This document shows, piece after piece, positions 1 through 7,928 of a DNA stretch of 64,000 bases (position 1 is the first letter of the stretch; the number at the start of each line of letters is the position of its first letter). The notes below the pieces were generated by a model. It did no database searches and was not told the origin of the DNA. It saw only the letters and a program-made list of their open reading frames with translations. Source of the stretch: Nesterenkonia sp. E16_10 (GTDB taxonomy: Bacteria > Actinomycetota > Actinomycetes > Actinomycetales > Micrococcaceae); NCBI RefSeq assembly GCF_017347085.1, contig NZ_JADPSA010000048.1:62001-126000 (forward strand), given 5' to 3'. A program made the translations under genes and the position numbers.

Positions 1-340
1 AGAGGTTGTAGCCCTGGAAGACCATCGCCGAGCGGGTGCGCAGCGATTCCTTCTCCCGGCGCGTGGTCTTGGCGGAGAAGGTCACGGCCGGGCCCCCGGA
101 GAACTCCACGGTGCCGGCGTCGGGCTGTTCCAGTCCGTTGAGGCAGCGCAGCACGGTGGTCTTGCCGGAGCCGGAGGGCCCGACGAGCGCGAGCACCTGT
201 CCGGGCTGCACGGCCAGGTCGATGGAGCGCAGCACCTCGTTGTCTCCGAAGGACTTGTTCAGTCCCGAGACGCGCAGCAGCGGATCGCTGGGGGTGACGG
301 CCGGTGCGGGGTCGGTGCGTGAAAAGTCAGTGGGCGACAT
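1..340 (-). CDS. Polar amino-acid ABC transporter ATPase (3' end cut by window edge)
   Basis: Amino-terminal 113 codons of an ABC ATPase that would energise the adjoining amino-acid permease. The protein opens [13 protein letters not shown], and a Walker A motif GPSGSGKTT follows at about residue 49. A Q-loop MVFQGYNL falls just before the window edge. The signature and Walker B motifs lie outside. The ATG at 340 overlaps the permease stop by 14 bases, so the genes are translationally coupled. Family membership (PAAT-type ATPase, GlnQ/TcyC-like) follows from the motifs and from the neighbouring permease and binding protein. Confidence 0.93.
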   Translation of the reverse strand, partial: MSPTDFSRTDPAPAVTPSDPLLRVSGLNKSFGDNEVLRSIDLAVQPGQVLALVGPSGSGKTTVLRCLNGLEQPDAGTVEFSGGPAVTFSAKTTRREKESLRTRSAMVFQGYNL

Positions 341-1004
341 AGCGGTCCAATCTGCGCTCGAGCCGGTCCTGCACGGTGGAGAGCACCAGGCAGAAGACCC
401 AGTAGATCATGGCGGCCTCCACGTAGATCAGCATGAACTCCTGGCTGAAGGCGGCGATCTCCTGGGCCACCCGGAACAGCTCGGTGACCAGGATCAGCGA
501 GGCCAGCGAGGTGTCCTTGACCAGCGAGATGAAGGTGTTCGACAGCGGCGGCACCGAGACCCGTGCGGCCTGCGGCAGGATCAGCCGGCGCAGCGCTTGA
601 TTGCGGGACATCCCGATCGTGTAGCCGGCCTCCCACTGGCCCTTGGGCACCGAGAGGATGGCGGCACGGATGACCTCGGCCGCGTAGCCGCCGACGTTCA
701 TCGAGAACGCGATCGCCGCGCTGGGCCACGGGTCGATGGTGAGTCCCACCGAGGGCAGGCCGTAGAAGATCACGAAGAGCTGCACCAGCAGCGGGGTGCC
801 GCGGATCACCGAGATATAGGCTCGGGCGATCCCGGAGAACAGCCGGTTCCCGCTGATCCGCATCAGCGCCAGCACCAGGGCAAGCACGAGGCCGAGCGTG
901 AAGCTCACCAGGGTCAGCGGGATGGTCCCGGTCAGGCCCCCGCGCAGCAGCGGCCAGAACGAGTCGATGGCCAGCTGCCAGTCGATGTCGGGCAGTTCCA
1001 TCAT
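327..1004 (-). CDS. Polar amino-acid ABC transporter permease (TcyB/HisM-like)
   Basis: A 225-residue inner-membrane permease of the polar amino-acid family. Hydrophobic segments cover about residues 15-45, 55-80, 85-110 and 185-210. The N-terminal helix leads into the family stretch [17 protein letters not shown] at about 88-104. The EAA-type coupling loop follows ([20 protein letters not shown], about 132-151). The start overlaps the upstream binding-protein stop as ATGA, and its own stop overlaps the ATPase gene. A cystine or other polar amino acid is the likely substrate, inferred only from resemblance to TcyABC-type systems. Confidence 0.92.
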   Translation of the reverse strand: MMELPDIDWQLAIDSFWPLLRGGLTGTIPLTLVSFTLGLVLALVLALMRISGNRLFSGIARAYISVIRGTPLLVQLFVIFYGLPSVGLTIDPWPSAAIAFSMNVGGYAAEVIRAAILSVPKGQWEAGYTIGMSRNQALRRLILPQAARVSVPPLSNTFISLVKDTSLASLILVTELFRVAQEIAAFSQEFMLIYVEAAMIYWVFCLVLSTVQDRLERRLDRYVAH

Positions 1005-1828
1005 TCCGTGACGTCGGCGCCGAAGTACTTCTCGGAGATCTCGGTGAGCGTGCCGTCCTCGGACAGGGTGGCCAGCGCCTCATCCACTGCCTCGACCAGG
1101 GATTCGCTGCCCTGCCGGAAGGTCAGTGCCGACTGGGACTGATCCTCGGTCTCGGCGGCGATCTTGATGTTCTCGTTGCCCTCGGTCTCCTGGTAGTCCA
1201 GGTAGGTGAGCTTGTCGTTGATCGTGGCGTCCACCCGGCCCTGCTCGAGCAGGGTCACCGACTGGGCCCATCCCTCGACGGCTTCGACCTCGGCACCGGA
1301 CTCCCGGGCAAGCTCGTTCCAGTTCGAGGTCAGCGACTGCGCGGTGGTGGCGCCCTCGAGGTCCTCGAAGCTGGTGATCTCCTCGTTCTCCGCCAGTGTC
1401 ACGACCACGCCGTTGGACACGGTGTACGGCGCGGAGAAGAGGTAGCTCTCCTCGCGGTCCTCGGTGATGGAGACCTGGTTGGCGATCACGTCGAAGCGCG
1501 CCGAGTCGAGACCAGCGAACATCGCGTCCCACTGGGTCTCCTCGAACTCCGCCTCCACCCCGAGCTCCTGCGCCACTGCGGTCACGATCTCCACGTCGTA
1601 GCCGGTCAAATCGCCGGCGCCACCCTCGTGGAAGCTGAATGGACGGTAGGTGCCCTCGGTCCCCACGGTGAGCGTGCCAGATTCCTGCACCTCTTCCAGG
1701 GTCAGTCCCGAGGCCGGCTCCTCTGCGGACGCGCCGTCCTGCTGCGCCTCGTCGCCTCCGCCGCAGGAGGCCAGCGTCAGGGCCGCAGCCGCAGAGAGGG
1801 CGAGGGTGGTCAGCAGGCGGGTGGTCAT
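1001..1828 (-). CDS. Amino-acid ABC transporter substrate-binding lipoprotein (cystine-type)
   Basis: A 275-residue extracytoplasmic binding protein. It has a short signal peptide and lipobox LTLASC (Cys at about 22), followed by an acidic linker. The type-II periplasmic binding fold starts at [18 protein letters not shown]. Further family landmarks are [18 protein letters not shown] and the C-terminal [12 protein letters not shown]. It resembles the cystine-binding FliY/TcyA group more than glutamine binders, but substrate identity is inference. It is the first gene of the cluster running leftwards and lies 134 bases downstream of metQ, so it may have its own promoter. Confidence 0.9.
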   Translation of the reverse strand: MTTRLLTTLALSAAAALTLASCGGGDEAQQDGASAEEPASGLTLEEVQESGTLTVGTEGTYRPFSFHEGGAGDLTGYDVEIVTAVAQELGVEAEFEETQWDAMFAGLDSARFDVIANQVSITEDREESYLFSAPYTVSNGVVVTLAENEEITSFEDLEGATTAQSLTSNWNELARESGAEVEAVEGWAQSVTLLEQGRVDATINDKLTYLDYQETEGNENIKIAAETEDQSQSALTFRQGSESLVEAVDEALATLSEDGTLTEISEKYFGADVTE

Positions 1829-1962
1829 AGGTGATGCCCCTAGGGTGAAGCGTCGGCGAGGGCCGGCGTGCGGTGGTCAGGTCATGGACAGGCACAGAAC
1901 GGTAGCACTCGGCCAGCGCGGGCCCGGGCGCTCTGTTACGCCATACGTCGCCCGGCGCCGGC

Positions 1963-2802
1963 TCAGAAGGCCGGCATCAGCGTCTCGTCATGCTCCTCGA
2001 TGAGGAAGTCCCGGACCTCGTCACTGGTCATGGCGCGTTCCAGAGCCTCGATCTTCTCGGTGTCCAGGTCACCCTCGCGGGCCACCAGCGAGATCGCGAA
2101 GCGTTCGTCGATGTTCTCCTCCACGGCGATGGCGTCCTCCGGGGTCAGGCCGAGGCTGGAGATGTAGGTCGGGTAGTTGAAGACCGCGGCGATGCCGTCC
2201 TCCTCATAGGCCGAGGTCAGGTTCAGCAGGTCCACCTGGACCCACTCAAGGTCCTTCGGGTTCTCCTCGACGTCGGCGAGGGTGCCCTCGAAGCCGACCC
2301 CCTCGGCCAGCGTGATCAGCCCCTGATCGGCCAGGATCGCCAGCGCGCGGCCCTCATTGGATTCGTCATTGGGCAGCGCGATCTGGGCGCCGTCGGGGAT
2401 CTCCTCCATCGAGTCGTAGTCCCGGGAGTAGAAGCCGACTCGGGCGTTGTAGATCGGCTGGACGACGGCGAGCTCGGCGTCGTGCTCCGCGTTATAGGCC
2501 TGCATATAGGGCTGGTGCTGGGCGAAGTTCGCGTCGACCTCGCCGTCGGCGAGCAGCCGGTTGTACTGGACGTTGTCGCTGACCTCGACGAGCTCGATGG
2601 TGTACCCGTCCTGCTCCGCGACCTCCGCGGCGGCCTCGACCACATCGGTCATCGGCGTGGTGTGCGAGGCGACCTGGATCAGCGTGTCCTCACCCTCGGC
2701 GCCGCTCTCCCCGGAGGCACAGCCGGCGGTGGCGAAGAGGGCAAGGACGACGGCGGCCCCGCTGAGCGCGCGGACTGGACGGTTCTGCAGTTCGGAAGTC
2801 AA
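1963..2802 (-). CDS. metQ: Methionine ABC transporter substrate-binding lipoprotein MetQ
   Basis: NlpA/MetQ-family lipoprotein of 279 residues that captures methionine for the MetNI transporter. The chosen TTG start at 2802 has a good ribosome-binding site (GAGGAG seven bases upstream); a longer reading to 2895 lacks one. A signal peptide with lipobox ATAGC leads into the binding domain. Landmarks are QVASHTTPMTDVVEAAAEVA, NFAQHQPYMQAYN and ALPNDESNEGRALAILADQGLI, all typical of MetQ. It is the third gene after metN and metI; the 139-base gap to metI carries short direct repeats. Confidence 0.92.
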   Translation of the reverse strand: MTSELQNRPVRALSGAAVVLALFATAGCASGESGAEGEDTLIQVASHTTPMTDVVEAAAEVAEQDGYTIELVEVSDNVQYNRLLADGEVDANFAQHQPYMQAYNAEHDAELAVVQPIYNARVGFYSRDYDSMEEIPDGAQIALPNDESNEGRALAILADQGLITLAEGVGFEGTLADVEENPKDLEWVQVDLLNLTSAYEEDGIAAVFNYPTYISSLGLTPEDAIAVEENIDERFAISLVAREGDLDTEKIEALERAMTSDEVRDFLIEEHDETLMPAF

Positions 2803-2910
2803 GATGCTCCTCGTTCGGATGGTCGGACCCATGCCGGGCCCGGTGGTTTCAACGACGCCGACGCGCAGGTTATGCCGCGGCTTCGGGTCATACACCCGTG
2901 CGCCGGAGTC

Positions 2911-2952
2911 GAGCGTGATCTTTCAGCGTGACCTCTCAGCCTCAGCGTGACC
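2911..2952. repeat. Short direct repeats in the metI-metQ gap
   Basis: TCAGCGTGACC occurs at 2923-2933 and again at 2942-2952, a 19-base period, with a degenerate copy (GAGCGTGATC) at 2911-2920. The second copy overlaps the metI stop codon. No riboswitch-like fold was recognised. The copies may be a slippage duplication of the metI 3' end. Confidence 0.6.
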
Positions 2953-3619
2953 GGTGGTCCAGCGCCATGGAGAGTCTCGTCCCGAAGGTTTGGATCAGCA
3001 TCACCAGCACCACGATCAACGCGATGGTCACGTACATGATGTCGTATTCATAGCGCTGGTAGCCGTAGCGGATCGCGAAGTCACCGACCCCGCCCCCGCC
3101 CACGACGCCCATGATGGTGGAGTAGGAGATCATCGAGATCGTCACCGTGGTCATCGAGAGCACCAGCCCGGAACGCGCCTCGGGGTAGAGGAACCGGGTG
3201 ACCAGCTGGAAGGTGTTGGCGCCCAGGGAATCGGCGAGCTCCACGGTGTCGCGTGGGATCTCCACCAGGGTCTGCTCCACCCAGCGGGCGTAGAGCGCCA
3301 CGGCGACGAAGGAGAGCGGGACCGCGGCGGCGGTGGTCCCGAAGGAGGTGCCCACCGCCCAGCGGGTGAACGGGATCAGCGCCACCACGAAGAGCAGGAA
3401 CGGGACCGAACGGACCACGTTGACGAAGCCGTTGAGCCCGCTGTAGAGCCAGCCGCGCTCCTTCGGTCCGCCGCGGCGGGCCAGGTACATCCCGGTGCCC
3501 ATGGGCAGCCCGATCAGCACCGCGGCGAGCAGCGACCAGCCCAGCATCGCGCCGGTCTCCACGATGGAGGTGACGATCTCGCCCCGGTACTCCCCGAGGC
3601 GCTGGGCCAGCTCATTCAC
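2942..3619 (-). CDS. metI: Methionine ABC transporter permease MetI
   Basis: A 225-residue permease of the D/L-methionine importer. It contains the MetI family pattern: an N-terminal helix at about 22-45, RSVPFLLFVVALIPFTRW at about 70-87, and the coupling loop ELADSLGANTFQLVTRFLYPEA at about 126-147. The C-terminal helix is VTIALIVVLVMLIQTFGTR. The start overlaps the metN stop (ATGA at 3616-3619). Length and motif order match the family closely. Confidence 0.95.
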   Translation of the reverse strand: MNELAQRLGEYRGEIVTSIVETGAMLGWSLLAAVLIGLPMGTGMYLARRGGPKERGWLYSGLNGFVNVVRSVPFLLFVVALIPFTRWAVGTSFGTTAAAVPLSFVAVALYARWVEQTLVEIPRDTVELADSLGANTFQLVTRFLYPEARSGLVLSMTTVTISMISYSTIMGVVGGGGVGDFAIRYGYQRYEYDIMYVTIALIVVLVMLIQTFGTRLSMALDHRSR

Positions 3620-4428
3620 TCCTGGTCCCCCTCGAGGTACTTCCGGGCGCGCTCCGAGTAGCTGTCGAAGGACTCGCGGGCCTGCAGGCGTGCGATCTCG
3701 GCGATGCCGGTGAGCCGACCGGACTCCAGGATCGCGGCGCGGTCGCAGGCGCCACGGATGACATCGAGCTCATGGCTGACCAGCAGGATCGAGGTGCCCA
3801 TCTCGGCGCGCACGCGCAGCAGGGTCGCCATGACCTCGTCGGTGTGCTGGCTGTCCAACGAGGAGGTGGGCTCGTCGCAGAGCAGAATGTCGGGCTCATT
3901 GACCAGGGCACGGGCGATCGCCACGCGCTGCTTCTCTCCCCCGCTGAGCTGGGCCGGATGCTTCGACGCCTGGGCCCCCATGTTCACGAAGTCCAGCATC
4001 TCCCGGGCCCGGTCCGCCGAGGCGGCCTCGGCACCGGGGCGCCGACGCGGGCCGAGACCGCGCTCTGCAAGTCCGCCGAGCCTCTGGTGCAGGTTCAGCG
4101 GCAGCGCGACATTGGCCAGGACGGTCTTGTTCGCCAACAGGTTGAACTGTTGGAAGACCATCCCGATCCGCCGGCGCTGGGCGCGTCGGTCCCGTGGGCG
4201 CAGCGCGGCAAGGTTGACCCCGTTCACGGTGACGGCCCCGGAGCTGGGCAGCTCCAGCGCGTTGACCATGCGCAGCAGCGTGGACTTGCCCGACCCGGAC
4301 TCCCCGACCACGCCGAAGATCTCGGACTCCCCGACGCTGAGGCTGACCTCATGCAGCGCGTGGACCGATCCGGCGCGGCGGGCACCTGGCTGGGTGTAGC
4401 TCTTGGTGACCTGATCGAACTCGATCAT
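3616..4428 (-). CDS. metN: Methionine ABC transporter ATPase MetN (short, no NIL domain)
   Basis: A 270-residue ABC ATPase that powers methionine uptake. Walker A is GESGSGKST (about 41-49), the Q-loop is MVFQQFNLL, the signature is LSGGEKQRVAIARAL (about 162-176), and Walker B is ILLCDEPTSSLD. A 20-25-residue basic/Ala-rich insertion (about 117-140, GLAERGLGPRRRPG) sits between Q-loop and signature. The protein ends shortly after the ATPase core. It therefore lacks the C-terminal NIL/ACT regulatory domain that makes many MetN proteins about 340 residues and gives transinhibition by methionine. Confidence 0.94.
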   Translation of the reverse strand: MIEFDQVTKSYTQPGARRAGSVHALHEVSLSVGESEIFGVVGESGSGKSTLLRMVNALELPSSGAVTVNGVNLAALRPRDRRAQRRRIGMVFQQFNLLANKTVLANVALPLNLHQRLGGLAERGLGPRRRPGAEAASADRAREMLDFVNMGAQASKHPAQLSGGEKQRVAIARALVNEPDILLCDEPTSSLDSQHTDEVMATLLRVRAEMGTSILLVSHELDVIRGACDRAAILESGRLTGIAEIARLQARESFDSYSERARKYLEGDQE

Positions 4429-4459
4429 CGGTGAAGCGGGACTGAGTGTGGGAACAGGA

Positions 4460-4936
4460 TCAGCTCAGACCATAGGCGATCAGCGAGCCGGACCAGTCCT
4501 CGATCCCGGGCCAGTCACGGTAGTCCGCGTTCTCCGGCGCCTTGACCACCTTGAGCTGCAGCTTCTCGAAGAAGCTGAGCTTCTCGGCGTCGATGGCACC
4601 ACGGAAGTAGGTGACCTCGCGGTGCGGGTAGCTGCGCAGCGTCTCCGCCAGCTCGGGCTTGAGGCTGGGACCGCCGCCGGAGGCGAAGAGGAACAGCGGC
4701 TTGCCGCCGAGCTCGGTGCGATGCGCGTCGAGGAACATCTTCGCGGGGCCCCAGAGCTTGTCCCGGTAGACCGGCAGCCCCATGACCACGTTGTCGGTCT
4801 CGAAGAGCCACTGCCCGGCCTCGGAGATGTCCTTGACGTGGGCGGAGACGCCCCGGTTCTTCAGCGTGGCGGCGATATGCTCGCCGATCTCCGCGGTGGA
4901 GCCGTGTTTGCTCGCAACAACGACCATCGTGGTCAT
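4460..4936 (-). CDS. Flavodoxin-domain protein (HemG-like fold)
   Basis: A 158-residue FMN-binding flavodoxin-fold protein. The N-terminal strand-loop MVVVASKHGSTAEIGEHIA has the phosphate-binding pattern of flavodoxins. FETDNVVMGLPVYRDKLWGPAK supplies the second flavin-contacting loop, and LFLFASGGGP the third. It belongs to the flavodoxin family that includes menaquinone-dependent protoporphyrinogen oxidase (HemG). The substrate here is unknown. It lies 31 bases upstream of metN on the same strand and has a good sigma-70 promoter, so it probably heads the metNIQ transcript. Confidence 0.85.
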   Translation of the reverse strand: MTTMVVVASKHGSTAEIGEHIAATLKNRGVSAHVKDISEAGQWLFETDNVVMGLPVYRDKLWGPAKMFLDAHRTELGGKPLFLFASGGGPSLKPELAETLRSYPHREVTYFRGAIDAEKLSFFEKLQLKVVKAPENADYRDWPGIEDWSGSLIAYGLS

Positions 4937-4957
4937 GGTTCATCCGCCCTCTCGCAG

Positions 4958-4986
4958 AAACTATGGTGCTGATCTGAGCCTATCAA
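4958..4986 (-). promoter_or_regulatory. Sigma-70-type promoter for the flavodoxin-metNIQ block
   Basis: On the minus strand, TTGATA (4981-4986) and TAGTTT (4958-4963) are separated by exactly 17 bases. This is close to the housekeeping consensus and ends about 20 bases before the flavodoxin start codon. The predicted transcription start is near 4951. Confidence 0.65.
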
Positions 4987-5030
4987 CGCAGGTGGCGCTG
5001 TGGGAGCGCCGGGACCTCCGAGCTGAGTGA

Positions 5031-7022
5031 TCACCGAACTCCGCGCAGGTCCAGGGTCAGCTCGCTCTGCGCGCCAGCTTCGAGCGTGACGGGGATGCCC
5101 CAGTCCTGCTGATAGAGGTGGCAGGCGGCGTGCATCGGGATCTCTTCGCCGGGGGCGCCATCGCAGGCCGCGGCGCGGGCCGTGATGTGCAGGACTCCCT
5201 CGGTGACCTCGGGGTTCAGCCGCAGCGTACGGCTCAGCCCCTCGGAGTTCCCCGCGCCCTCGATCAGCAGGTGCTCCGGGGAGGATGAGACCTTCAGCTG
5301 GGTGGGGTCACCCCAACGGTCATCGAGCTTCTGACCTGTGGGAGCGGCGAAGCCGATGGCCAGCGAGAACTCCCCCGGTGCCACCGCGGTGGCCGGGCGC
5401 TGGCTCTGCGTGGCGCCCTCATCCACGGTGAGGTACTCCTTGGGCACCGCGATCCGGACCAGCTCGTGGGCGTTGGTCTCCACCACCAGCAGGCTGCTGC
5501 CGTCGGCGTCGAGCAGCACGTCGGAAGGCTCCTTGAGGCCGCGGGCCACGGTGGAGACGCTGGCGGCCACGGTGGTGCCGTCCGCGGCGAGGTGCTCGCC
5601 GCGGTAGCGCCGGATCGCCCCGTTATAGGTGTCGGCCAGCAGCACCGAGCCGTCCGGCAGCGCGGTCACCCCGAGCGGGTGCTGCAGCCGGGCCTGCTCG
5701 GGGGCGCCGTCGCGGAACCCGAAGTCGAAGAGCCCCTCACCGATGAGCGTCTGCACGGCCGGGGCCGGGGCCGCTGCCGCGCCCTTGGCCGCGGCACCGG
5801 TGCGGAGCACCCGCAGCGAGGAGGTCTCGGAGTCGGCGATCCAGAGGTCCCCGGCAGCGTCCTCGGTGAGTCCGGAGGTCTGGGCGAACCAGGCCTGGTC
5901 GGCATCGCCGTCGAGCAGGCCCTCGAGTCCGGTGCCGGCGAAGATCGAGAGCTCCCCGGTGAGGGGGTCGAAGGTGAAGATCTGATGCGTCCCGGCCATG
6001 GCGATGACCACCAGGCCCAGGGTCTGGGACCACAGGACGTCCCAGGGTGAGGACAGCGAGACGCTGCGCGGGTCGTTGCCCAGGCTGCCGGACTCCACGG
6101 CGCCGGCCCGGGCGCGCTCGGCGTCGAGCAGTCGCTGCACGCCGTTGCCGGCCAGAGTGGTGACCTCTCCGGTCTCGGCGTTGATCCCGCGCAGCCGGTG
6201 GTTGACCGTATCGGCGACCACGATGTCGTAGCCGACCTGCTGGGCCAGCTCCGCAGGAAGCACGGTCAGTCCCTGTGGCTCGTTGAAGCGCGCAGCGTCC
6301 GCAGCGCCGTCGTGATGACCCTTCTGCAGGTCCTCTCCCCCGCCCCAGGACCGGACCACGGTCGCCAGGTCGGAGTCGAGCTCCACGATCCGGTGATGAC
6401 CGGTGTCGGAGACCAGGAAGTGGCCCTGCGCGGCCTGGGATCCTCCCAGGTCCCGGGCGACCGGGATGGCCTTGCCCGGGAAGCGCAGGGTGCGTGAGAC
6501 CGGCTCGGGCGGCACATAGGGGCCGTCGCCGCGGTGCAGCGTGCCCTTGGCCTCGTGCTCGGTGACCAGCTCCTCGACCAATGAGGTCAGCCCGGCCACG
6601 TGGCCCTCACCGGCGAGGTTCGCGGCGATGTAGCCCTCGGGGTCGATGACCACCAGGGTCGGCCAGGCGCGCGCCGAGTAGGCCTGCCAGGTCACCAGGT
6701 TCGGATCATCCAGGACCGGGTGGGCGATCTCGTAGCGCTCGACGGCGGCGGCAAGCGCGTCGGGATCGGCCTCGTGCTCGAATTTCGGCGAATGCACGCC
6801 CACGGTGACCAGGACGTCGCTGAAGCGCTGCTCCAGCGGGCGCAGCTCGTCGAGCACATGCAGGCAGTTGATGCAGCAGAAGGTCCAGAAGTCCAGGATG
6901 ACGATCTTGCCGCGCAGGTCCTGGAGCGAGACGTCCTTGCCGCCGGTGTTCAGCCAGCCCCGTCCCAGAAGCTCGGAGGCGCGCACCCGCTCGGCACGGC
7001 GAATCGTCTCGGTCTGCGTCAT
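5031..7022 (-). CDS. Thioredoxin-like/NHL-repeat protein (NHLRC2-type)
   Basis: A 663-residue protein with an N-terminal TlpA/thioredoxin-like domain and an NHL beta-propeller, the NHLRC2 arrangement. The redox motif WTFCCINCLHVL (about 47-58) holds a CxxC pair. NHL-type blades appear at about 190-510, with repeated patterns such as VSDTGHHRIVELD, VADTVNHRLRGI, IADSETSSLRVL and LADTYNGAIRRY. A beta-rich C-terminal tail follows. There is no signal peptide, so a cytoplasmic location is likely. It is the last gene of a four-gene operon with the CopD-CtaG fusion, 27 bases after the lipoprotein gene. Its role is not established. Confidence 0.88.
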   Translation of the reverse strand: MTQTETIRRAERVRASELLGRGWLNTGGKDVSLQDLRGKIVILDFWTFCCINCLHVLDELRPLEQRFSDVLVTVGVHSPKFEHEADPDALAAAVERYEIAHPVLDDPNLVTWQAYSARAWPTLVVIDPEGYIAANLAGEGHVAGLTSLVEELVTEHEAKGTLHRGDGPYVPPEPVSRTLRFPGKAIPVARDLGGSQAAQGHFLVSDTGHHRIVELDSDLATVVRSWGGGEDLQKGHHDGAADAARFNEPQGLTVLPAELAQQVGYDIVVADTVNHRLRGINAETGEVTTLAGNGVQRLLDAERARAGAVESGSLGNDPRSVSLSSPWDVLWSQTLGLVVIAMAGTHQIFTFDPLTGELSIFAGTGLEGLLDGDADQAWFAQTSGLTEDAAGDLWIADSETSSLRVLRTGAAAKGAAAAPAPAVQTLIGEGLFDFGFRDGAPEQARLQHPLGVTALPDGSVLLADTYNGAIRRYRGEHLAADGTTVAASVSTVARGLKEPSDVLLDADGSSLLVVETNAHELVRIAVPKEYLTVDEGATQSQRPATAVAPGEFSLAIGFAAPTGQKLDDRWGDPTQLKVSSSPEHLLIEGAGNSEGLSRTLRLNPEVTEGVLHITARAAACDGAPGEEIPMHAACHLYQQDWGIPVTLEAGAQSELTLDLRGVR

Positions 7023-7049
7023 GCGGGATCTCCCTTGAGTCGTGCCTGG

Positions 7050-7928
7050 TTATTCTGCGGTCCCCAGCGCCGCGGAGGCTTCCGCGGCGATGGCCTCGGC
7101 GATGGACGTGAACTCCGCCGAGCCAGCCGCCTCACCCCCGGTGAAGGAGACCATGATGATGTCATCATCCACCTGCGTGAACAGGATCTGGGCGTGAGTT
7201 GTTCCATCATCGCCGGTGCGCTGCCAGGAGTACGCCGCGGTGTTCTCCGCCTGCTCGGCAGGGACCTCGGCCTGTTCCTGCAGGTCCGGCTCCTCGATGC
7301 GCAGCACGTAGTCGAGCCCGTCCAGCGTGAACTCGGTGTCCTGACAGGATTCGAGCAGCTCCGCGACGTTCTCCAGATGCTCGGCCACCCGCTCCCGGTC
7401 GGCCTCGCCCTCCAACGTGGCCAGCTCGATGGATCCGGCCCCGGAGAAGCTCTCGGCGAAGTAGTCCGCGCGCACGCTCTGCTCACCGAGCAGCAGCGGG
7501 GAGAAGTCGACCGCCGCCAGCGGCCGCGCACAGGACTCGGGGCTCACCTGCACCTCGGGGTCCTCCCCGGCCAGGGAGTTCTCCTCGAGCAGCTCTCGAT
7601 AAGAGGACGCGACCTCATCGGAGACGAATCCCTGCTCGGTGAAGCCGAAGCTCGCGGCGCGCTGGGCCCCCTGCGCCGCGGCACCGATCAGCCGGTCCGG
7701 GGCGCTCAGCCCCGCGGCGCCCTCCACGACGTTCTCGCCTGCGCCGCCGCTCTCGCCCGCGTCGTCGCTCTCGCCTGCGCCCTCGCTCTCGCCCGCGCCC
7801 TGGCCGACCCCGGCGTGGTCGGCGTCATCCGGCGCCGTCTCCTGCGGATCGGCCCCGCAGGCGCCCAGCAGCAGCACCGCGATGAGCCCGGCGCTGATCC
7901 TAGGCAGCCGCGGCCTCGCTGGTGTCAT
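7050..7928 (-). CDS. Lipoprotein of unknown function in the CtaG operon
   Basis: A 292-residue predicted lipoprotein that I do not recognise. The signal peptide ends in lipobox LLLGAC (Cys about 24). A low-complexity linker built on repeats of GAGES/DAGES/GAGEN units (about 40-65) follows, then a soluble acidic domain of about 210 residues with two widely spaced Cys (about 155 and 210). The start codon overlaps the CtaG stop (ATGA at 7925-7928), implying translational coupling. Context suggests a role outside the membrane near copper or cytochrome-oxidase assembly. That is inference only. Confidence 0.8.
   Translation of the reverse strand: MTPARPRLPRISAGLIAVLLLGACGADPQETAPDDADHAGVGQGAGESEGAGESDDAGESGGAGENVVEGAAGLSAPDRLIGAAAQGAQRAASFGFTEQGFVSDEVASSYRELLEENSLAGEDPEVQVSPESCARPLAAVDFSPLLLGEQSVRADYFAESFSGAGSIELATLEGEADRERVAEHLENVAELLESCQDTEFTLDGLDYVLRIEEPDLQEQAEVPAEQAENTAAYSWQRTGDDGTTHAQILFTQVDDDIIMVSFTGGEAAGSAEFTSIAEAIAAEASAALGTAE

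Noticed and set aside
36-1142. Long plus-strand open frame
   Set aside because: It lies opposite the ABC transporter genes, whose motifs and start/stop overlaps are convincing. Its His/Asp/Gln/Arg-rich composition is typical of an antisense shadow in GC-rich DNA.
2802-2941. SAM or other methionine riboswitch before metQ
   Set aside because: The gap contains direct repeats but no recognisable multi-helix junction, and it lies inside the metNIQ transcript rather than at its head.
4429-4459. Separate metN promoter
   Set aside because: The 31-base gap has no hexamer pair; transcription from the flavodoxin promoter is simpler.
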